Below the pieces are notes generated by a model, which saw only the letters and a program-made list of their open reading frames with translations, ran no database searches and was not told where the DNA came from. DNA of 64,000 bases, from assembly GCF_950295315.1 (NCBI RefSeq), contig NC_080171.1, positions 95,512,470-95,576,469 of the forward strand, given 5' to 3'. Source of the DNA: Erinaceus europaeus (Eukaryota > Chordata > Mammalia > Eulipotyphla > Erinaceidae). Both the position numbers and the translations under genes were made by a program. Within the stretch, counting starts at the first letter, position 1, and the number at the start of each line of letters is the position of its first letter. This document shows positions 46,376 to 57,129 of this stretch, one piece after another.

Positions 46376-46384
46376 AAGAAATAC

Positions 46385-47140
46385 CTGCAGTTCTTGTCTT
46401 CCAGACACCAAACTGCAGATGCAACTACAATTCTACCCTGGCCTCCCTGGCCAGATGACCTTGCCAACATGTTCTAGAACCTCACCTCTCAGAACCTTAC
46501 CCTACCAGGGAAAAACAATCAGGCTGGGGGTAACATGGATCAACCTGTCAACGTCTAGCAGACACACAATTACAGAAGCCTGAAGTCTTTCCGTCTGTGG
46601 CCCCTTAAAGCACCTTGCTTTCAATGTGGATCAACAATGGTAGGGACTACCTCATTCTCTGTAAGGAGGTTGGGCCAAAATACTCTACCACTCGAGGAAA
46701 ATGGGTCCAGCAATGAGTGCAGCCTAGAATATTCCTAGCTATGACTACAGAATTCAAGCTCAGACATATAGGGATGCAGAGGTTACATAGGCTCCTGCAC
46801 TGATTATGGGCACCAAATCAAATTGATGGGATTTCAGTTAACCATATTTAAATAATTTTCCCATAATTGGGAGCTACTCTCTTTCCTGATACAGCTTTCT
46901 AGTCCTGTTTCCAACTCTGACTCCATCACCCCAGACAATACCTTTGGCCTATCTGCATGTTAGCTATCAGACTCAGGCAAAAATTAGTAAAATCATGGGC
47001 CCTTTGGAATATACTTAAAATAGACCTACTTGCTTTTTCCAAAATGGAGATCCCAAATGTCATCTGCTATACTTCTGCCTTTAGGTTCCTGGTTATTAAA
47101 CAATTTGCTCTGTTTTATATATATTTTTCCCTACAGAATT
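46385..47140 (+). mobile_element. unnamed hedgehog repeat, divergent copies
   Basis: 46385-46600 is part of the 3' half (ACACCAAACTGCAGATGCAA). 46610-47140 matches the 5' half of the 27262 copy (GATGCAGAGGTTACATAGGC, TTGGGAGCTACTCTCTTTCC, CCCCAGACAATACC). More diverged than the neighbouring copies. Confidence 0.8.
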
Positions 47141-47149
47141 TATTTATTA

Positions 47150-47185
<36 letters not shown>

Positions 47186-47186
47186 G
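47139..47186 (+). repeat. (TTA)n microsatellite
   Basis: TTATTATTA array of about 48 bp at the junction with the inverted copy, consistent with that copy's expanded A-tail read on the other strand. Confidence 0.93.
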
Positions 47187-47189
47187 GCT

Positions 47190-47545
47190 TTTCATATTTT
47201 TATTTATAAAAAGGAAACACTGACAAAACCATAGAATAAGAGGGGTACAAGTCCACACAATTCCCACCACCGGAATTCCGTGATAGCTTTCCTGTTCTTT
47301 AACCCTCTGGGAGTATAGACCCAACCAAGGTCATTGTGGGATGCAGAAGGTGGAAGGTCTGGCTTCTGTAATTGCTTCTCAGCTGAACATGGGTGTTGAC
47401 AGGTCGGTCCATACTACCAGCCTGCCTCTCTTTTTCCCTAGTGGGGCAGGGTTCTGGGGAAATCGGAGCTCCAGGACACATTGGTGGGGCTGTCTGTCCA
47501 GGGAAGTCTAGCTGGTATCATGCTAGCATCTGGAACCTGGTCACT
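47190..47545 (-). mobile_element. unnamed hedgehog repeat, inverted copy nested in another
   Basis: Reverse complement of the 3' half: TTTATTTATAAAAAGGAAAC (tail), CACAATTCCCACCACCGGAA, CATTGTGGGATGCAGAAGG, CTGGAACCTGGT. A 60-codon frame on minus (47299-47481) includes SNYRSQTFHLLHPTMTL. Confidence 0.9.
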
Positions 47546-47925
47546 TACCGCTTCTGCTTTATATCTCAACTCTTAGAGTCACCAAGTTGCAGATGCTACT
47601 ATGAGGCCAACCTGACTTCCCTGGGCAGGAGTCCTTACCAAAGTGTCCTGGAAATCCATCTCCCATAGGGACAGGCTGGGAGTATGGATCAACCTGCCAA
47701 TACCTATGTTCAGCAGAGGAGCAATTACAGAAGCCAGACCTTCCACCTTCTGCACCCATAATGATCCTGGGTCCATGCTCCCAGAGGGATAAAGACTAGG
47801 AAAACTATCAGGGGAGGGGATAGGATACAGAACTCTGGTAGTGGGAATTGTACCCCTCTTATTCTATGGTCTTGTTGACATTTTTTATTTTATGAATTTA
47901 AAAATTTAAAACAAACAAACAAACA
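47546..47925 (+). mobile_element. unnamed hedgehog repeat, 3' half
   Basis: CACCAAGTTGCAGATGCTAC to TATTCTATGGTCTTGTTGAC and an A/CAAA-rich tail. It continues the copy interrupted at 47140 or is a separate 3' half; with 47190-47545 it forms a large inverted repeat. Confidence 0.88.
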
Positions 47926-48186
47926 AAAGGATAGGGTAAGATGACTCTTTTGCTCTGGATCCCAATTCCACTGGAATCCAAAACATTTGTCATCAGGAAT
48001 CTTTGTGTTTATAGCATTACTGAAAGGAAGCAAATCTGGAAAATAAGAAAGGAAGTCAGAAGCTGTTTCACTAATCTGAAAGAGTAGAGAAAAAAAATGA
48101 AGAACACTTGGAAATAGTAATATGTGGAGGTGTGACCTAGAAAGGAAGGCAAGTGAAGGCAAGACTGTAGAAAAAAATGGGCAAAT

Positions 48187-48240
48187 GTGTGTGTGCGTGT
48201 GCGTGTGCGCGCGCGTGTGTGTGTGTGTGTGTGTGTACAC
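48187..48240 (+). repeat. alternating (TG)/(CG) tract
   Basis: TGTGTGTGCGTGTGCGTGTG, then GCGCGCG and more GT; Z-DNA-prone. Confidence 0.95.
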
Positions 48241-48304
48241 ATATAGGTATACGTAGATGTAAAGTCAACCCATATCTGTGACCTTCAGAGAATAATTTAA
48301 GTTT

Positions 48305-48430
48305 CTGTTGGCTGGGGAGGGAGGTGAATGGGAACACAGAACTCTGATGGTGGGAATGGTGTGGAATTATATTCCTCTTATCTTGTAATTTTGTAAATCA
48401 CTGTTAAATCTCTAATAAAATAAAATAAAC
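48305..48430 (+). mobile_element. unnamed hedgehog repeat, 3' end
   Basis: CAGAACTCTGATGGTGGGAA, TTATCTTGTAATTTTGTAAA, CACTGTTAAATCTCTAATAA. Confidence 0.8.
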
Positions 48431-48874
48431 TGTAGTCCCTTCCACCTCACATTCTCTGATACACTTCCTCTCTGCTTAAGTTTATTTTTTGTACTTAACA
48501 TTCGTTGTTGTACTATGTATTTGAAGGCTACCAGAGTATAAACTTCATGATATGAACAAGGATTTTTTTTTTTTGCTAGTTTTGTTTATTGCTTCATATC
48601 TAGTGCCATGACACAGCCATATTCTGAATGAAGTTAGGTTGAATGAAGTGGTAAACCTTAGAGAAAATGGATGCTCATTTTCAATGGAGTAGGCAGAAAA
48701 GACTGGCAACCTCAGGAGGCTTACTGGTGTGGTAGCTCACAGTACTCTCTTCTAAGGACTTCTATTAGATAAGTACAGAACTTGTGGTTATAAATCATTT
48801 TCTCTTAGAAGTTCAAAAGTCTTCTTGTTTATAGAATTGGCATTAAAAGATACATGCAACCTTAATTCTTTTTA

Positions 48875-49040
48875 AAAATACATTTTTTAACTATCTCATT
48901 TATTGAATGGCTAGAAACAGAGTAGCACTACTTCTTCACTTGTGACACTTTCCCTATGCAGGTAGGGGCTAGGGGACTGGACCTGAGTCCTGTAATACTG
49001 TAACGTGCACTCAACTGGGTGTGCCACAACCCAGTCCACA
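48875..49040 (-). mobile_element. ERI-type tRNA SINE, internally deleted
   Basis: T-rich tail, TGAATGGCTAGAAACAGAGT, then straight to CACTACTTCTTCACTTGTGA and GTGTGCCACAACCCAGTCC; the GA-rich body is missing. Near-duplicate CAACCTTAATTCTT / CAACTTTAATTCTT flanks. Confidence 0.85.
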
Positions 49041-49149
49041 ACTTTAATTCTTAACCTTTCTACAGGAACTATTTTGTCTATATCCCTGTACTGTAAAGTT
49101 TCATGACAAAAGAATTTCATTCACTGAATTAGGTTATCTTAAAAAAAAA

Positions 49150-49282
49150 TAAAGGAGCATGGGCAGGATGAGAAAATGAACCAGAGCAACATTCTAGCGT
49201 ATGCAATGCCTGGGTTCAAACTTGGAACCCTAAAGTTGAGTGTCTAATATTTACCCACTGTATCACTTCCCAGGGCTGAGTG
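49150..49282 (-). mobile_element. tRNA SINE fragment
   Basis: GGGTTCAAACTTGGAACCCT (reverse B box) and TACCCACTGTATCACTTCCC head. Confidence 0.7.
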
Positions 49283-49289
49283 GTATCTT

Positions 49290-49980
49290 TTAATAAGATT
49301 CACATTCTTCATCTTCATCTATCATTCTGTATAAACAGTATATATTTGGGATGACATAGACACATACTTTCTTTATGCAAGACCATAGAGATTATTCTAT
49401 TTTGTTTCCTAAAAGTCTTAAAATTTTGTCTTTTCACATTAAAGCCCCTGATCCATTTTCAATTCAGTTCTACATATGGTGTGAGATAGAAATTGTCTTC
49501 CTTTCTTGCCCAATATGGCTAACCAAGTATTGAAAAGTCCATCTATTTGCCCAGTTTTCACAGTGCCACTACTAGTGTGTGTATATATATAAACCCACAC
49601 AATGTGGTCTGTTTCTGTTATCCCTATTCTGTCCTATCAGTCTATTTGTATAGAGCTATGCCATTCCAAAATGTCTTAATTACTGCAGCTCTATAAAAAG
49701 TTTTACTATCTGGTAAAGTAAGCTTCAGCAACCCATTCTTTTTCTTCAAGAATTTCTTGGCTCTTCTTTTGACTTTTAAGTATAATTTTAAAACCAGACT
49801 ATATAAAACCCTACTGGAAATTTGAGTGGAAGTATATTTAATAAAGATTATTTTGAAGCAAAATGACATCTTCAATGACGTCTTTCATGAAGATAAACAT
49901 TCTTTTCTTCTATCAATAACCACATCAATATCCCTTTTCTGTATGTTAGTATGATAAGTTATATTAGTAGATTCGTGTAT
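49290..49980 (-). repeat. old L1M ORF2 fragment
   Basis: Long recognisable inverted L1: CCTGATCCATTTTCAATTCA, TGGTGTGAGATAGAAATTGT, GGTCTGTTTCTGTTATCCC, CAAAATGTCTTAATTACTGC, AAGAATTTCTTGGCTCTTC. Confidence 0.92.
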
Positions 49981-49984
49981 TGTC

Positions 49985-50100
49985 AACAAGTTCAAACCCC
50001 AATACCACCATAAACCAGAGTTGTGCAGTGCTCTGGTCTCTCTGTACCTACCTTTCTCTTTTTCATTAAAATAAAATATTTTTTTAAAAAAGTTGAAACA
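49985..50100 (+). mobile_element. tRNA SINE, short type, 5'-truncated
   Basis: AAGTTCAAACCCCAATACCA (B box onward), CAGTGCTCTGGTCTCTCTGT, ATTAAAATAAAAT tail. Confidence 0.75.
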
Positions 50101-50261
50101 TTAAAAGAAGATCTGGATCAAGCATTTTATTATTTAAACATATTGACTCACCTCCTGTAAGTGAAAATACCTTTCAATTTTTCTATTTCTTCTTGATAAA
50201 CAGTATTTTTTCTGTTTACTTTACCTGAGTTTAAAATACTGCTATAACACTAATAGCAAGA

Positions 50262-50560
50262 TTTTTTTTTTTTTTAATTTCCACCAGTATTATCACTGAT
50301 GTTTGGTGCTAACACTCAGAATCTACAGGTTCTTGTGGTCTTTTTTCTTTCTTTCTTCCTACTCTATTTTTTATTTGATAAGACAGAGAGAAATTGAGAG
50401 GGAAGGGAAGAAACAGAGGGAGAGAGAAAGGCATCTGCAGACCTGCTTCACCTCTCATAAAGTCTTCTACTTACAGGTAGGAAGTGGGGGCTTGAATCTG
50501 GATCCTGGCTTATGGTGCTATGTGCACTTAACAGAGTGCACCATCACTGACCCCCACCCC
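50262..50560 (-). mobile_element. ERI-type tRNA SINE, long subtype
   Basis: Poly-T, ATTATCACTGATGTTTGGTG block, GACAGAGAGAAATTGAGAGG, TCTGCAGACCTGCTTCACC, CACTTAACAGAGTGCACCAT head. Confidence 0.93.
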
Positions 50561-50944
50561 AGGATTCTCTTAATGTTTAAAATTTTTCTGCTGCGTTTAC
50601 TCTTTGGTGCTTGTTGATATATTCTTTTATTTCACTTTAACTTTGGGGTGGAGCAGAAATAACTGTGTACTTAACATACTACATTTATCTAAACAAAGTC
50701 AGACAGAAGTTACCTGTATCTAGAGGTAATAAAAGAGCCTACTACAAACTGCAGTCATGAAGTCTAAAGGAGTGCTAGACACAAAGTGTTTACAGCCCAG
50801 TACCTGGTACATACTTAAGGGCTCAATTATATCATGATTATGTTACAGGGGACTTAGTTTCACTGAGATGATGTCCTGCTTTTTTTCTATTCAAGTTTAA
50901 TAATCCAAAAAGCAACTTCTTATGGACAAGAGTCTTTTTTTCTC

Positions 50945-51215
50945 TTTCTAAAATCATTTTTTGGGGGCGGGGGGCTTATAGTACAGTGATTGACACAAGA
51001 GCGTAATTTCTCACCTCCGCATGACAGGTATCTGCAAAACACTATCCCCCAACTTTTCTCCCACTATGCACCACCAGGACCTCCATGTACTCTTCATCCC
51101 CTCTATTCCTTTCCTTCTCTAGAGTCTGGTTTTGTGCAATATGCCACACTCAGTTAAAGTTTCTATTTGTGTTTTCCGTTTTATGAACTAGAATTTTTCA
51201 AATATATTCTATTCA
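50945..51215 (+). repeat. unclassified dispersed repeat
   Basis: GGGGCTTATAGTACAGTGAT, CTCACCTCCGCATGACAGGT, GTACTCTTCATCCCCTCT, GTGCAATATGCCACACTCAG; resembles 30605-30745. Confidence 0.5.
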
Positions 51216-51224
51216 ACTTATTAA

Positions 51225-51490
51225 AGGGATGAATTCCAGGTGAACTTACTTGGAGGTGGAATAAGAGAGTCAGGAAAGAATGTAGCTATCAGGGGAAACT
51301 TGGACTGGGGGTGATGTACTGCACCAAAGCAAGAGACTCTGAGGAAGGAGTGCAAGAGGCAGCCCTGGGATAGTTTGGGATCCTAAGTTGGGGGTGAGAG
51401 TGTTTCACAGATACCCCTCATGTAGAGCTGGGAAACTGTGCCCATGTGTAGCAACTATGTTGTAAACCATTAGTCCCCCCCCCCCATAAA
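51225..51490 (+). mobile_element. L1 3' end fragment
   Basis: ACTTGGACTGGGGGTGATGT, GGGGTGAGAGTGTTTCACAG, AACTATGTTGTAAACCATTA and a C12 run; parallels the 3' end at 37020-37250. Confidence 0.8.
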
Positions 51491-52079
51491 ATGGGTGGGG
51501 ATACAATGGTAAATGGTAAATCTGGTTGTCAAAACTCTTTGACAGTGTGGGTACTCGAGTTCCTGAAATTTTAATTTGCACTTATAATAATGAAATAATA
51601 ATGAAATAGAATTTAAAACAAAGCAAGAGATCTACTATGGACTATTGTTCACATGTTTGTCACCTACTATATGCTACAAATCTAGAACACAGTAGATGAT
51701 CAAAATACATGCATTCATGGCATGCAAATACCAGTGAAATCATAAAAATGTTGAAGTCATGAAATCCCAGAAGAAAACTATAATTAAGCTCATAAGGGCT
51801 TTACTATTAAGTGTCTTCTATTCCTAGGTGAACTCACAACTGATTTTATACATGTGCTTTTTGCCAGGGACATTTTTATAATGTCTTTCTACCTCTCTCT
51901 AACAGAGAGGTATCTGTTAAGCATTTTGCTCCCAGTCAATTTCTATAGTTTTACTTCAAAAGAAGAAAAACACTGTAAACAGATATAGAATCTTAGCTAG
52001 TAACATACATACTCAGTCATTTATGGAAGAAGTATACAGATACCTGACTTCTGAAATGTATCTGAAACCAAGGTGGGTT

Positions 52080-52245
52080 AATGGATGGTGTAGCAGGAAG
52101 GGTAGGTAAACATGTGCCAAAGCAAGCATAGTAAAGTGTTAAATGGTAGAATCTAGATGGAATTACAGGAGTGTTCACTGCCAAATGGTTTCAACTTCCT
52201 ATGCCTGAAAATTTTCATAATAAAATATTGGGAAAATATAAACTC
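52080..52245 (+). repeat. old L1M 3' end
   Basis: GGAGTGTTCACTGCCAAATG, CCTGAAAATTTTCATAATAA order typical of L1M 3' UTR. Confidence 0.6.
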
Positions 52246-52319
52246 CTATACTTACTAAGCTACAAAACAAAGTATATGAAAAATATTTATATTAAACATA
52301 AAAGTCTTAGTACATAAGG

Positions 52320-53235
52320 AGCTAATCCCAATTAAAAAGCAATCAAGATCACTAAAAGATAAATGAAAAAAAACTTTGAAAAAAGCAAATAGGTAAAAAT
52401 GCATGGAACTATCCAGTTACTTCTAATAAGACATTGAAATTAAAGAAATCCTGCAAAGATATTTTAGACCTACTTTATTAGCAAAATTAGAACCAGTATC
52501 TATGAATATACACAATTCTGGCAAGGCTTCAGTGAAAATAATACATTGATACACAGCTGCCAGTATTCATTAGGAAAAAAAGCAGTCTGTTGGGAAGTAA
52601 TCATTCCGAAAGTCATAGCCAACTCTGTGATCCTGTGGTCACACTCCTTATAATTATGAATTCTTTCAGTCAAAAACAGGACAAAGATGTCCACTACAGT
52701 ATTAACTACTAAAGAATTAAACTATTAACAGTCTAAGTGGCCACCAGTAAGACTAAGATCTAAAACACACACATCAATATAATAGAATATTATATATAAT
52801 ACAATAATATATATGGCATAGAAATTTCCAAAATGGGGAAGTCGGGCAGTAGCCCAGCGGATTAAGCGCATGTGGAGCGAAGAGCAAGGACCAGCGTAAG
52901 GACCCTGGTTCGAGCCCCCAGCTCCCCACCTGCAGGGGAGTCGCTTCACAGGTAGTAAAGCAGGTCTGCAGGTGTCTATCTTTCTCTCCCCCTGTCTTCC
53001 CCTCCTCTCTCCATTTCTCTCTGTCCTATCTAACAACAATGACTTCAATATAACAATAATAAGTACAATGACAATGAAAAACAACAAGGGCAACAAAAGG
53101 GAAAATAAATAAATATAAAAAAAACTAATAATGAAAAAATTAATTTCCAAAATGGCAGTGATAGCACTTACATGGAAATTTACAAAGTGTTGATAGCACA
53201 TAACCGAGTAGAAACTATTGTTATGAAACTGTAAG
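52320..53235 (+). repeat. old L1M 3' region split by a SINE
   Basis: AATTAAAAAGCAATCAAGAT, TGGTCACACTCCTTATAATT, ATATAATAGAATATTATATA, ACTTACATGGAAATTTACAA; continues on both sides of the SINE at 52837-53141. Confidence 0.75.
52837..53141 (+). mobile_element. ERI-type tRNA SINE, full length
   Basis: GGAAGTCGGGCAGTAGCCCA head (A box), GGTTCGAGCCCCCAGCTCCC (B box), GTCGCTTCACAGGTAGTAAA, AACAATGACTTCAATATAAC linker, AATAAATAAATAT tail. Perfect 14-bp duplication AATTTCCAAAATGG at 52823-52836 and 53142-53155. Confidence 0.97.
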
Positions 53236-53414
53236 AATCAATGAAATGTGCACTGACACTGTAAAGTAATAAGAATAATTACCTATAATGACAGGCTAAT
53301 ATGGTGTGTGTGTGTGGCTGATTTCTTTTCATGAAAATTTTTCTGATCTTTCCCATACATCTTTAAATTAAAATAAAATAATTAAAACGTCCATTTGAAA
53401 GACTGTCTACTCAC

Positions 53415-53525
53415 AGTGCTGAGTTTGCTGCAAATGATGAGTATCCGGCGTTCATAGAGCATACTGGCATACAGATGTAACATGTTGTTTACATCCACAG
53501 CTACAAAATACTCAGTCAGATTTCT
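53415..53525 (-). CDS. DENND1A: DENND1A coding exon, 111 bp, DENN core
   Basis: This exon is 37 codons, phase 0 at both ends, beginning RNLTEYFVAVDVNNML and ending RRILIICSKLST. The acceptor reads TTTCTCCCAG before AGA and the donor is GTGAGT after ACT. The sequence is part of the cDENN lobe, the Rab-binding body of the DENN domain. RRILIICSKLST fits DENND1A, whereas I recall RRIVIISSKLST in DENND1B. The longest open frame over this exon runs on into both introns and starts at a Met in intron, so it does not mark the exon limits. Because the exon is a multiple of three, skipping it would delete 37 residues without a frameshift. The polypyrimidine tract contains a run of ten C (minus strand). 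An antisense SINE at 52837-53141 lies about 270 bp beyond the donor. Confidence 0.96.
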
Positions 53526-53560
53526 CTGGGAGAAAGAAGAAGGGGGGGGGGAGGTTTGTG
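53526..53560 (-). promoter_or_regulatory. DENND1A: 3' splice-site region of the 111-bp DENND1A exon with a C10 run
   Basis: On the minus strand the polypyrimidine tract is a run of ten C (plus-strand G at 53542-53551) followed by TTCTTCTTTCTCCCAG. The homopolymer lies about 17-26 nt from the acceptor AG, where U2AF binds. C-rich tracts work but are weaker than U-rich ones, and a mononucleotide run here is prone to length change. Confidence 0.8.
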
Positions 53561-54699
53561 GCTTATTTTGTTTGTTCTTATTACAAGTAGTATCTAACAA
53601 ACACAGGGGAAACAAAGAATAACCAGAATGTATAGCCTTGCTTTCCTTGCTTTTCCTATTCTTTCTACCTAGCAAACCAAATTTCCCTTCTGCATAAAGC
53701 TGTGAAGTGAAAATTTGGAAGAGACTTTTGAGATGATACAGTGTAAGTAATCACATCTCTGTGGTGATTACAGTTTACAACATGAAATATGATACAGTAT
53801 TGACTGATACAATTCTTTGAATCTGTTCTGTAAGGTGAACAGGACAAGGCATCTGCAATCTTATAAATGAGGAAACCAAGACTCATAGAGATATGAAGAT
53901 CAAAAAGTCTAAGAAGCAAGGAAGACAGAACTGCAGCTCAAATATGCTGACCACAGATCCTAAAACCTTCCCAAAGCAATATACCACTGATCTCAGCAAA
54001 AGAAAGTACCCAGAGGCCAAAATACTTTTGGGATAGAGCGTATCTCTGCCCAATGGATCCCACATGCACATGCCAGGCATGTTCCTCTCTATTCATCAGT
54101 GCTGGTGTTCCTTCCATCACAGTTTACTTTCTCCAAAACTGCTTGGCTGGAATTGAGACCATTTCTAAGACTTGCAGTTGCCAGGTATTTCACTCAAAAG
54201 GAAGAAAAAAGTTGGATAAGCAGCAGCAAGTTATGACAAAGCAGTGTTTTAACTAGCTTTTGTCTGTAGCCTGGGCTTCATTCCTTTAATTAGTACTATA
54301 GACTGGGACTCTTCAGATTGCAGGAAAAATGTAATGTGTTTCATTTCTGCAACCTTTCCTATACCCACCTGACTTTAATAATACACATGAATATGCTAAT
54401 TTATTCAATCCTACAGGTTTTCAATATCATACAATACAATCCTCTGAAAGTGAAGAGGGCTAGGGAGGAACAGAATGCTACTGCCAGGGGTTTCAGTTTA
54501 TAATTTTTAAAGATCTATAACCTGCAAACTCAAATAAACCAGCTGAATTTTACACACAAAACAGCATAAAGTGCTTTTTCACAATATTATGGGTTGGAAA
54601 CAAGAAAGGGTACTTATCTTATGATTTATTATTGTTTGATTAGAATACAAGGTTAATCATAGACCTTTAAAATAGTGAATTAATAGCTTCAAATACAGA

Positions 54700-54885
54700 C
54701 TACTGACAAAGGCACTACACCAGGCACTACTATATGTGAAATTTTATATAATCTTCACAAAAACCCAATTAGATATTACTCATTTCAATATATAGGTAAA
54801 CTAACTCTGGGGGAGATTAGTAACTGATAGAATCAGATTTTGGACTCAGATTTAACTCCACAAGCCATGCACATTGCATTATATA
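54700..54885 (-). repeat. MIR element
   Basis: AAGGCACTACACCAGGCACT, TATATAATCTTCACAAAAAC, CTCTGGGGGAGATTAGTAAC. Confidence 0.75.
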
Positions 54886-54899
54886 TTGTTCCTCGTAAA

Positions 54900-55100
54900 T
54901 ACTTTTAAGCACCAAGGTTCTCCATATGTATTTTTCATTTTAAACTTAGAACAACTCCTTAAACAAACAAGCATTACTATCCCTAAATAGAGATAAAACA
55001 GCAGAAGCACAGAGAATGTGAGATAAACTAACCAAGGTTATACAGTAAGTGAATGAGACATTATTTAGTCTTGGGTCATTTTGCCTGCACTCTTTGTTAT
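54900..55100 (-). repeat. MIR element
   Basis: AGCAGAAGCACAGAGAATGT, AACCAAGGTTATACAGTAAG. Confidence 0.75.
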
Positions 55101-55209
55101 TTTTAATACCACTAAAAGCCGTAAGTCAAAGCTGTACTAAGGAAAGGAAAGCATAGCACAGCACAGGTCTAAAGTATGCATAAAGGAAATTTCTGTCAAT
55201 TTTTTTTCC

Positions 55210-55420
55210 CCACTTACTATGTAAACTTTAGTAACTGGGCACTTTTCTGAGTTCTCCTAAATCTTCTCAACAACCCTGAGGAAGGCTCTATTGCCTCTAT
55301 CTTATAGAAAGAAAAACTGAGGCTCAGGAAAAGTAATTTGTACTCTAATAGTTAACTAGCCAGATGTCAAATTTTGAACACAGTTCTCCTGAATTAAAAA
55401 CTCTTACATTAATCACATCC
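55210..55420 (-). repeat. MIR element
   Basis: CTCAACAACCCTGAGGAAGG, AAAACTGAGGCTCAGGAAAA, GTTAACTAGCCAGATGTCAA. Confidence 0.88.
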
Positions 55421-56419
55421 ACTTACCACTTAACAAACTAAAAAAATAAATAACAAAAATCCCACCAAAAACAAACAAAAACATCAAGAAAGAAAGACAA
55501 TCTGTTAGTTAACAAGTATATCTCTTGCCCAGTGGACTAAGGAGTGCTAAGCTAATGATGTCAGGGTGGGGCTCTTTCTGAAGAGAGTGACAAGGCAGAG
55601 TTATTCTCACAAACAAAAATACAAGGCCCTCAGCTGAGGTTTCCAGTGAAATGCCTAACTGCTGATGAATTATATGAATTTTTCTTTTAGGAGAGGATGG
55701 AAGTAAAAAAGAAAATAGAAATGAGGAGCTTAAAGAAGGCCAGAAAGCCCATTAGCACTTTTGACAGATCCAAAGATAACTCTGAAGCCACCAAAACGTG
55801 GCCTCAAGAGTCTGCCAAGAAGCTTCACGCTGGGTAGAAATATGTTACACAGCTTGTCGTCCAAATAGGGAGACACAGCGTCAGAGACAAATCCTGCGCC
55901 TTATTTTGGTGGGAGAAAAAAAAAATCACAAGGATACTTTTGTGGATGGGGAAGGGATAGTTTCTGAAAGAAAAGTGCCACTTGACTGAGGCATAACCCC
56001 GCCAGGCCCACTCAGATTCTAAGGGACTCCGGTGTTTGTTTCAAAAACCCTATACACAGGTATGCTAAAAAAATATGTAACATTTAGCCAAATTCTCTCT
56101 AAACTGTCATGTACTTTTTTTTGGTATTTCTCATCCCATCTGTGCTGATTACCAAGATATTTGTGTCTAAACAGAAGCTGTCTTTCTTATCTGCTTCCTT
56201 CCCTGCCTCTTTCCTTCTGGGATGCCACCCGCCTAGGCAGGTGGGAGTGGGTGGGAGTGGCAACAGCCCGAGGACCCTTGCTAAGCCGAGGAGCACCTGT
56301 GGGTCAGAGCTGGCCTTGGGAGCATCTGTAAGGAGCACTTGTGCTTCCCACCAAGTCTCATCTCAGAAGCAAACCCCTTGGGGAAAGGGAGGAGTCCCCT
56401 TCTCCAGTTTTTACGCCTC

Positions 56420-56715
56420 CAGGAATTGAGTCACACCAGTCTTCACTGCCTTAAATCTGCCAGATCTTTTCATACCTCTAGGTTTTTACCTCTGCCATCT
56501 CTCTGCCTAGAATGTGCCTCTCTTCCTTGAGGACACCAATTGACTTCTCAAGGTCCAGTTCACATGTCATTTATTCCTAGAAGATCTCCAACCCTCCCCT
56601 TGTCAAGCATCCCTTTGTGTTTCATGGCAATATGCCCCTAATTTATACATAGCCCCTCAGTGGCATGTATATGATTGCTACTAGACAGGCATCCATTTGG
56701 GTAAAATAATATTTT
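56420..56715 (+). repeat. L2 LINE 3' end
   Basis: TCTCTGCCTAGAATGTGCCT, CTCAAGGTCCAGTTCACATG, CCTAGAAGATCTCCAACCCT, a classic L2 3' end. Confidence 0.88.
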
Positions 56716-57129
56716 CCATCATCTAGCAGTTGATGAAAAAATGAATCCAAAGTAACTAACCAAAGACTGCTCCTTAGTGGACAGTGAACAGTGTGGGACC
56801 AAAGAAAATATACAGGAGAAAAACAGTGTTTGACTTCAGACAGACTGGGTCTGGATTTGGAGGAGTGATTACTTAATGATGAAGAGACTGTAGGAAAAGA
56901 ATTGACACCAAAGATTCACAAAGTCAGGTAAGCTGAGGGGAGGTGGAGGGGTGTGTGTGTGTAGGGGGAGGGGCAGCACTGGCTAAATTTCTAAGGAATC
57001 TATGACTCTCTTTCTTAAAAAATGTAAAGAAATAGGTGATTTATTCATCACGTAACTAACTAGTAAGAGGGAGCTATTCATTCTCCCCACATGCAGCTTC
57101 TGTGGAAAGAAGCTTTCAACCTCCCATTT

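Larger units (their letters stand above)
27027..53414 (-). other. DENND1A: DENND1A intron, 26.4 kb; unassigned stretches
   Basis: Complete phase-0 intron, donor GTGAGT, acceptor GTTGCAG. It holds most of the young repeats. Stretches over 300 bp where I recognise nothing: 29481-30600, 30815-31319, 31361-32237, 33775-34080, 34150-34924, 37271-37760, 38181-38789, 39011-39844, 40160-41543, 42231-42531, 43040-43620, 44017-44670, 48431-48874 and 51486-52079. Confidence 0.85.

Noticed and set aside
45462..48430. CRISPR-like or phage-like repeat array
   Set aside because: The repeats are irregularly spaced retroposons in a mammalian intron; no prokaryotic features exist anywhere in the window.
10035..53141. 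SINE heads as functional tRNA genes
   Set aside because: The tRNA-like heads have A and B boxes but lack an intact anticodon arm and acceptor pairing, and continue into SINE bodies with A-rich tails.
52725..53201. 158-codon minus-strand frame, the longest in the window
   Set aside because: Most of it is the complement of a full-length SINE (52837-53141); the DRTERNGERRGRQ peptide recurs wherever that SINE is inverted.
53382..53675. 97-codon minus-strand frame as a stand-alone gene
   Set aside because: Only 37 codons between a CAG acceptor and GTGAGT donor are coding; the Met and the C-terminal SRQSFKWTF come from intron.
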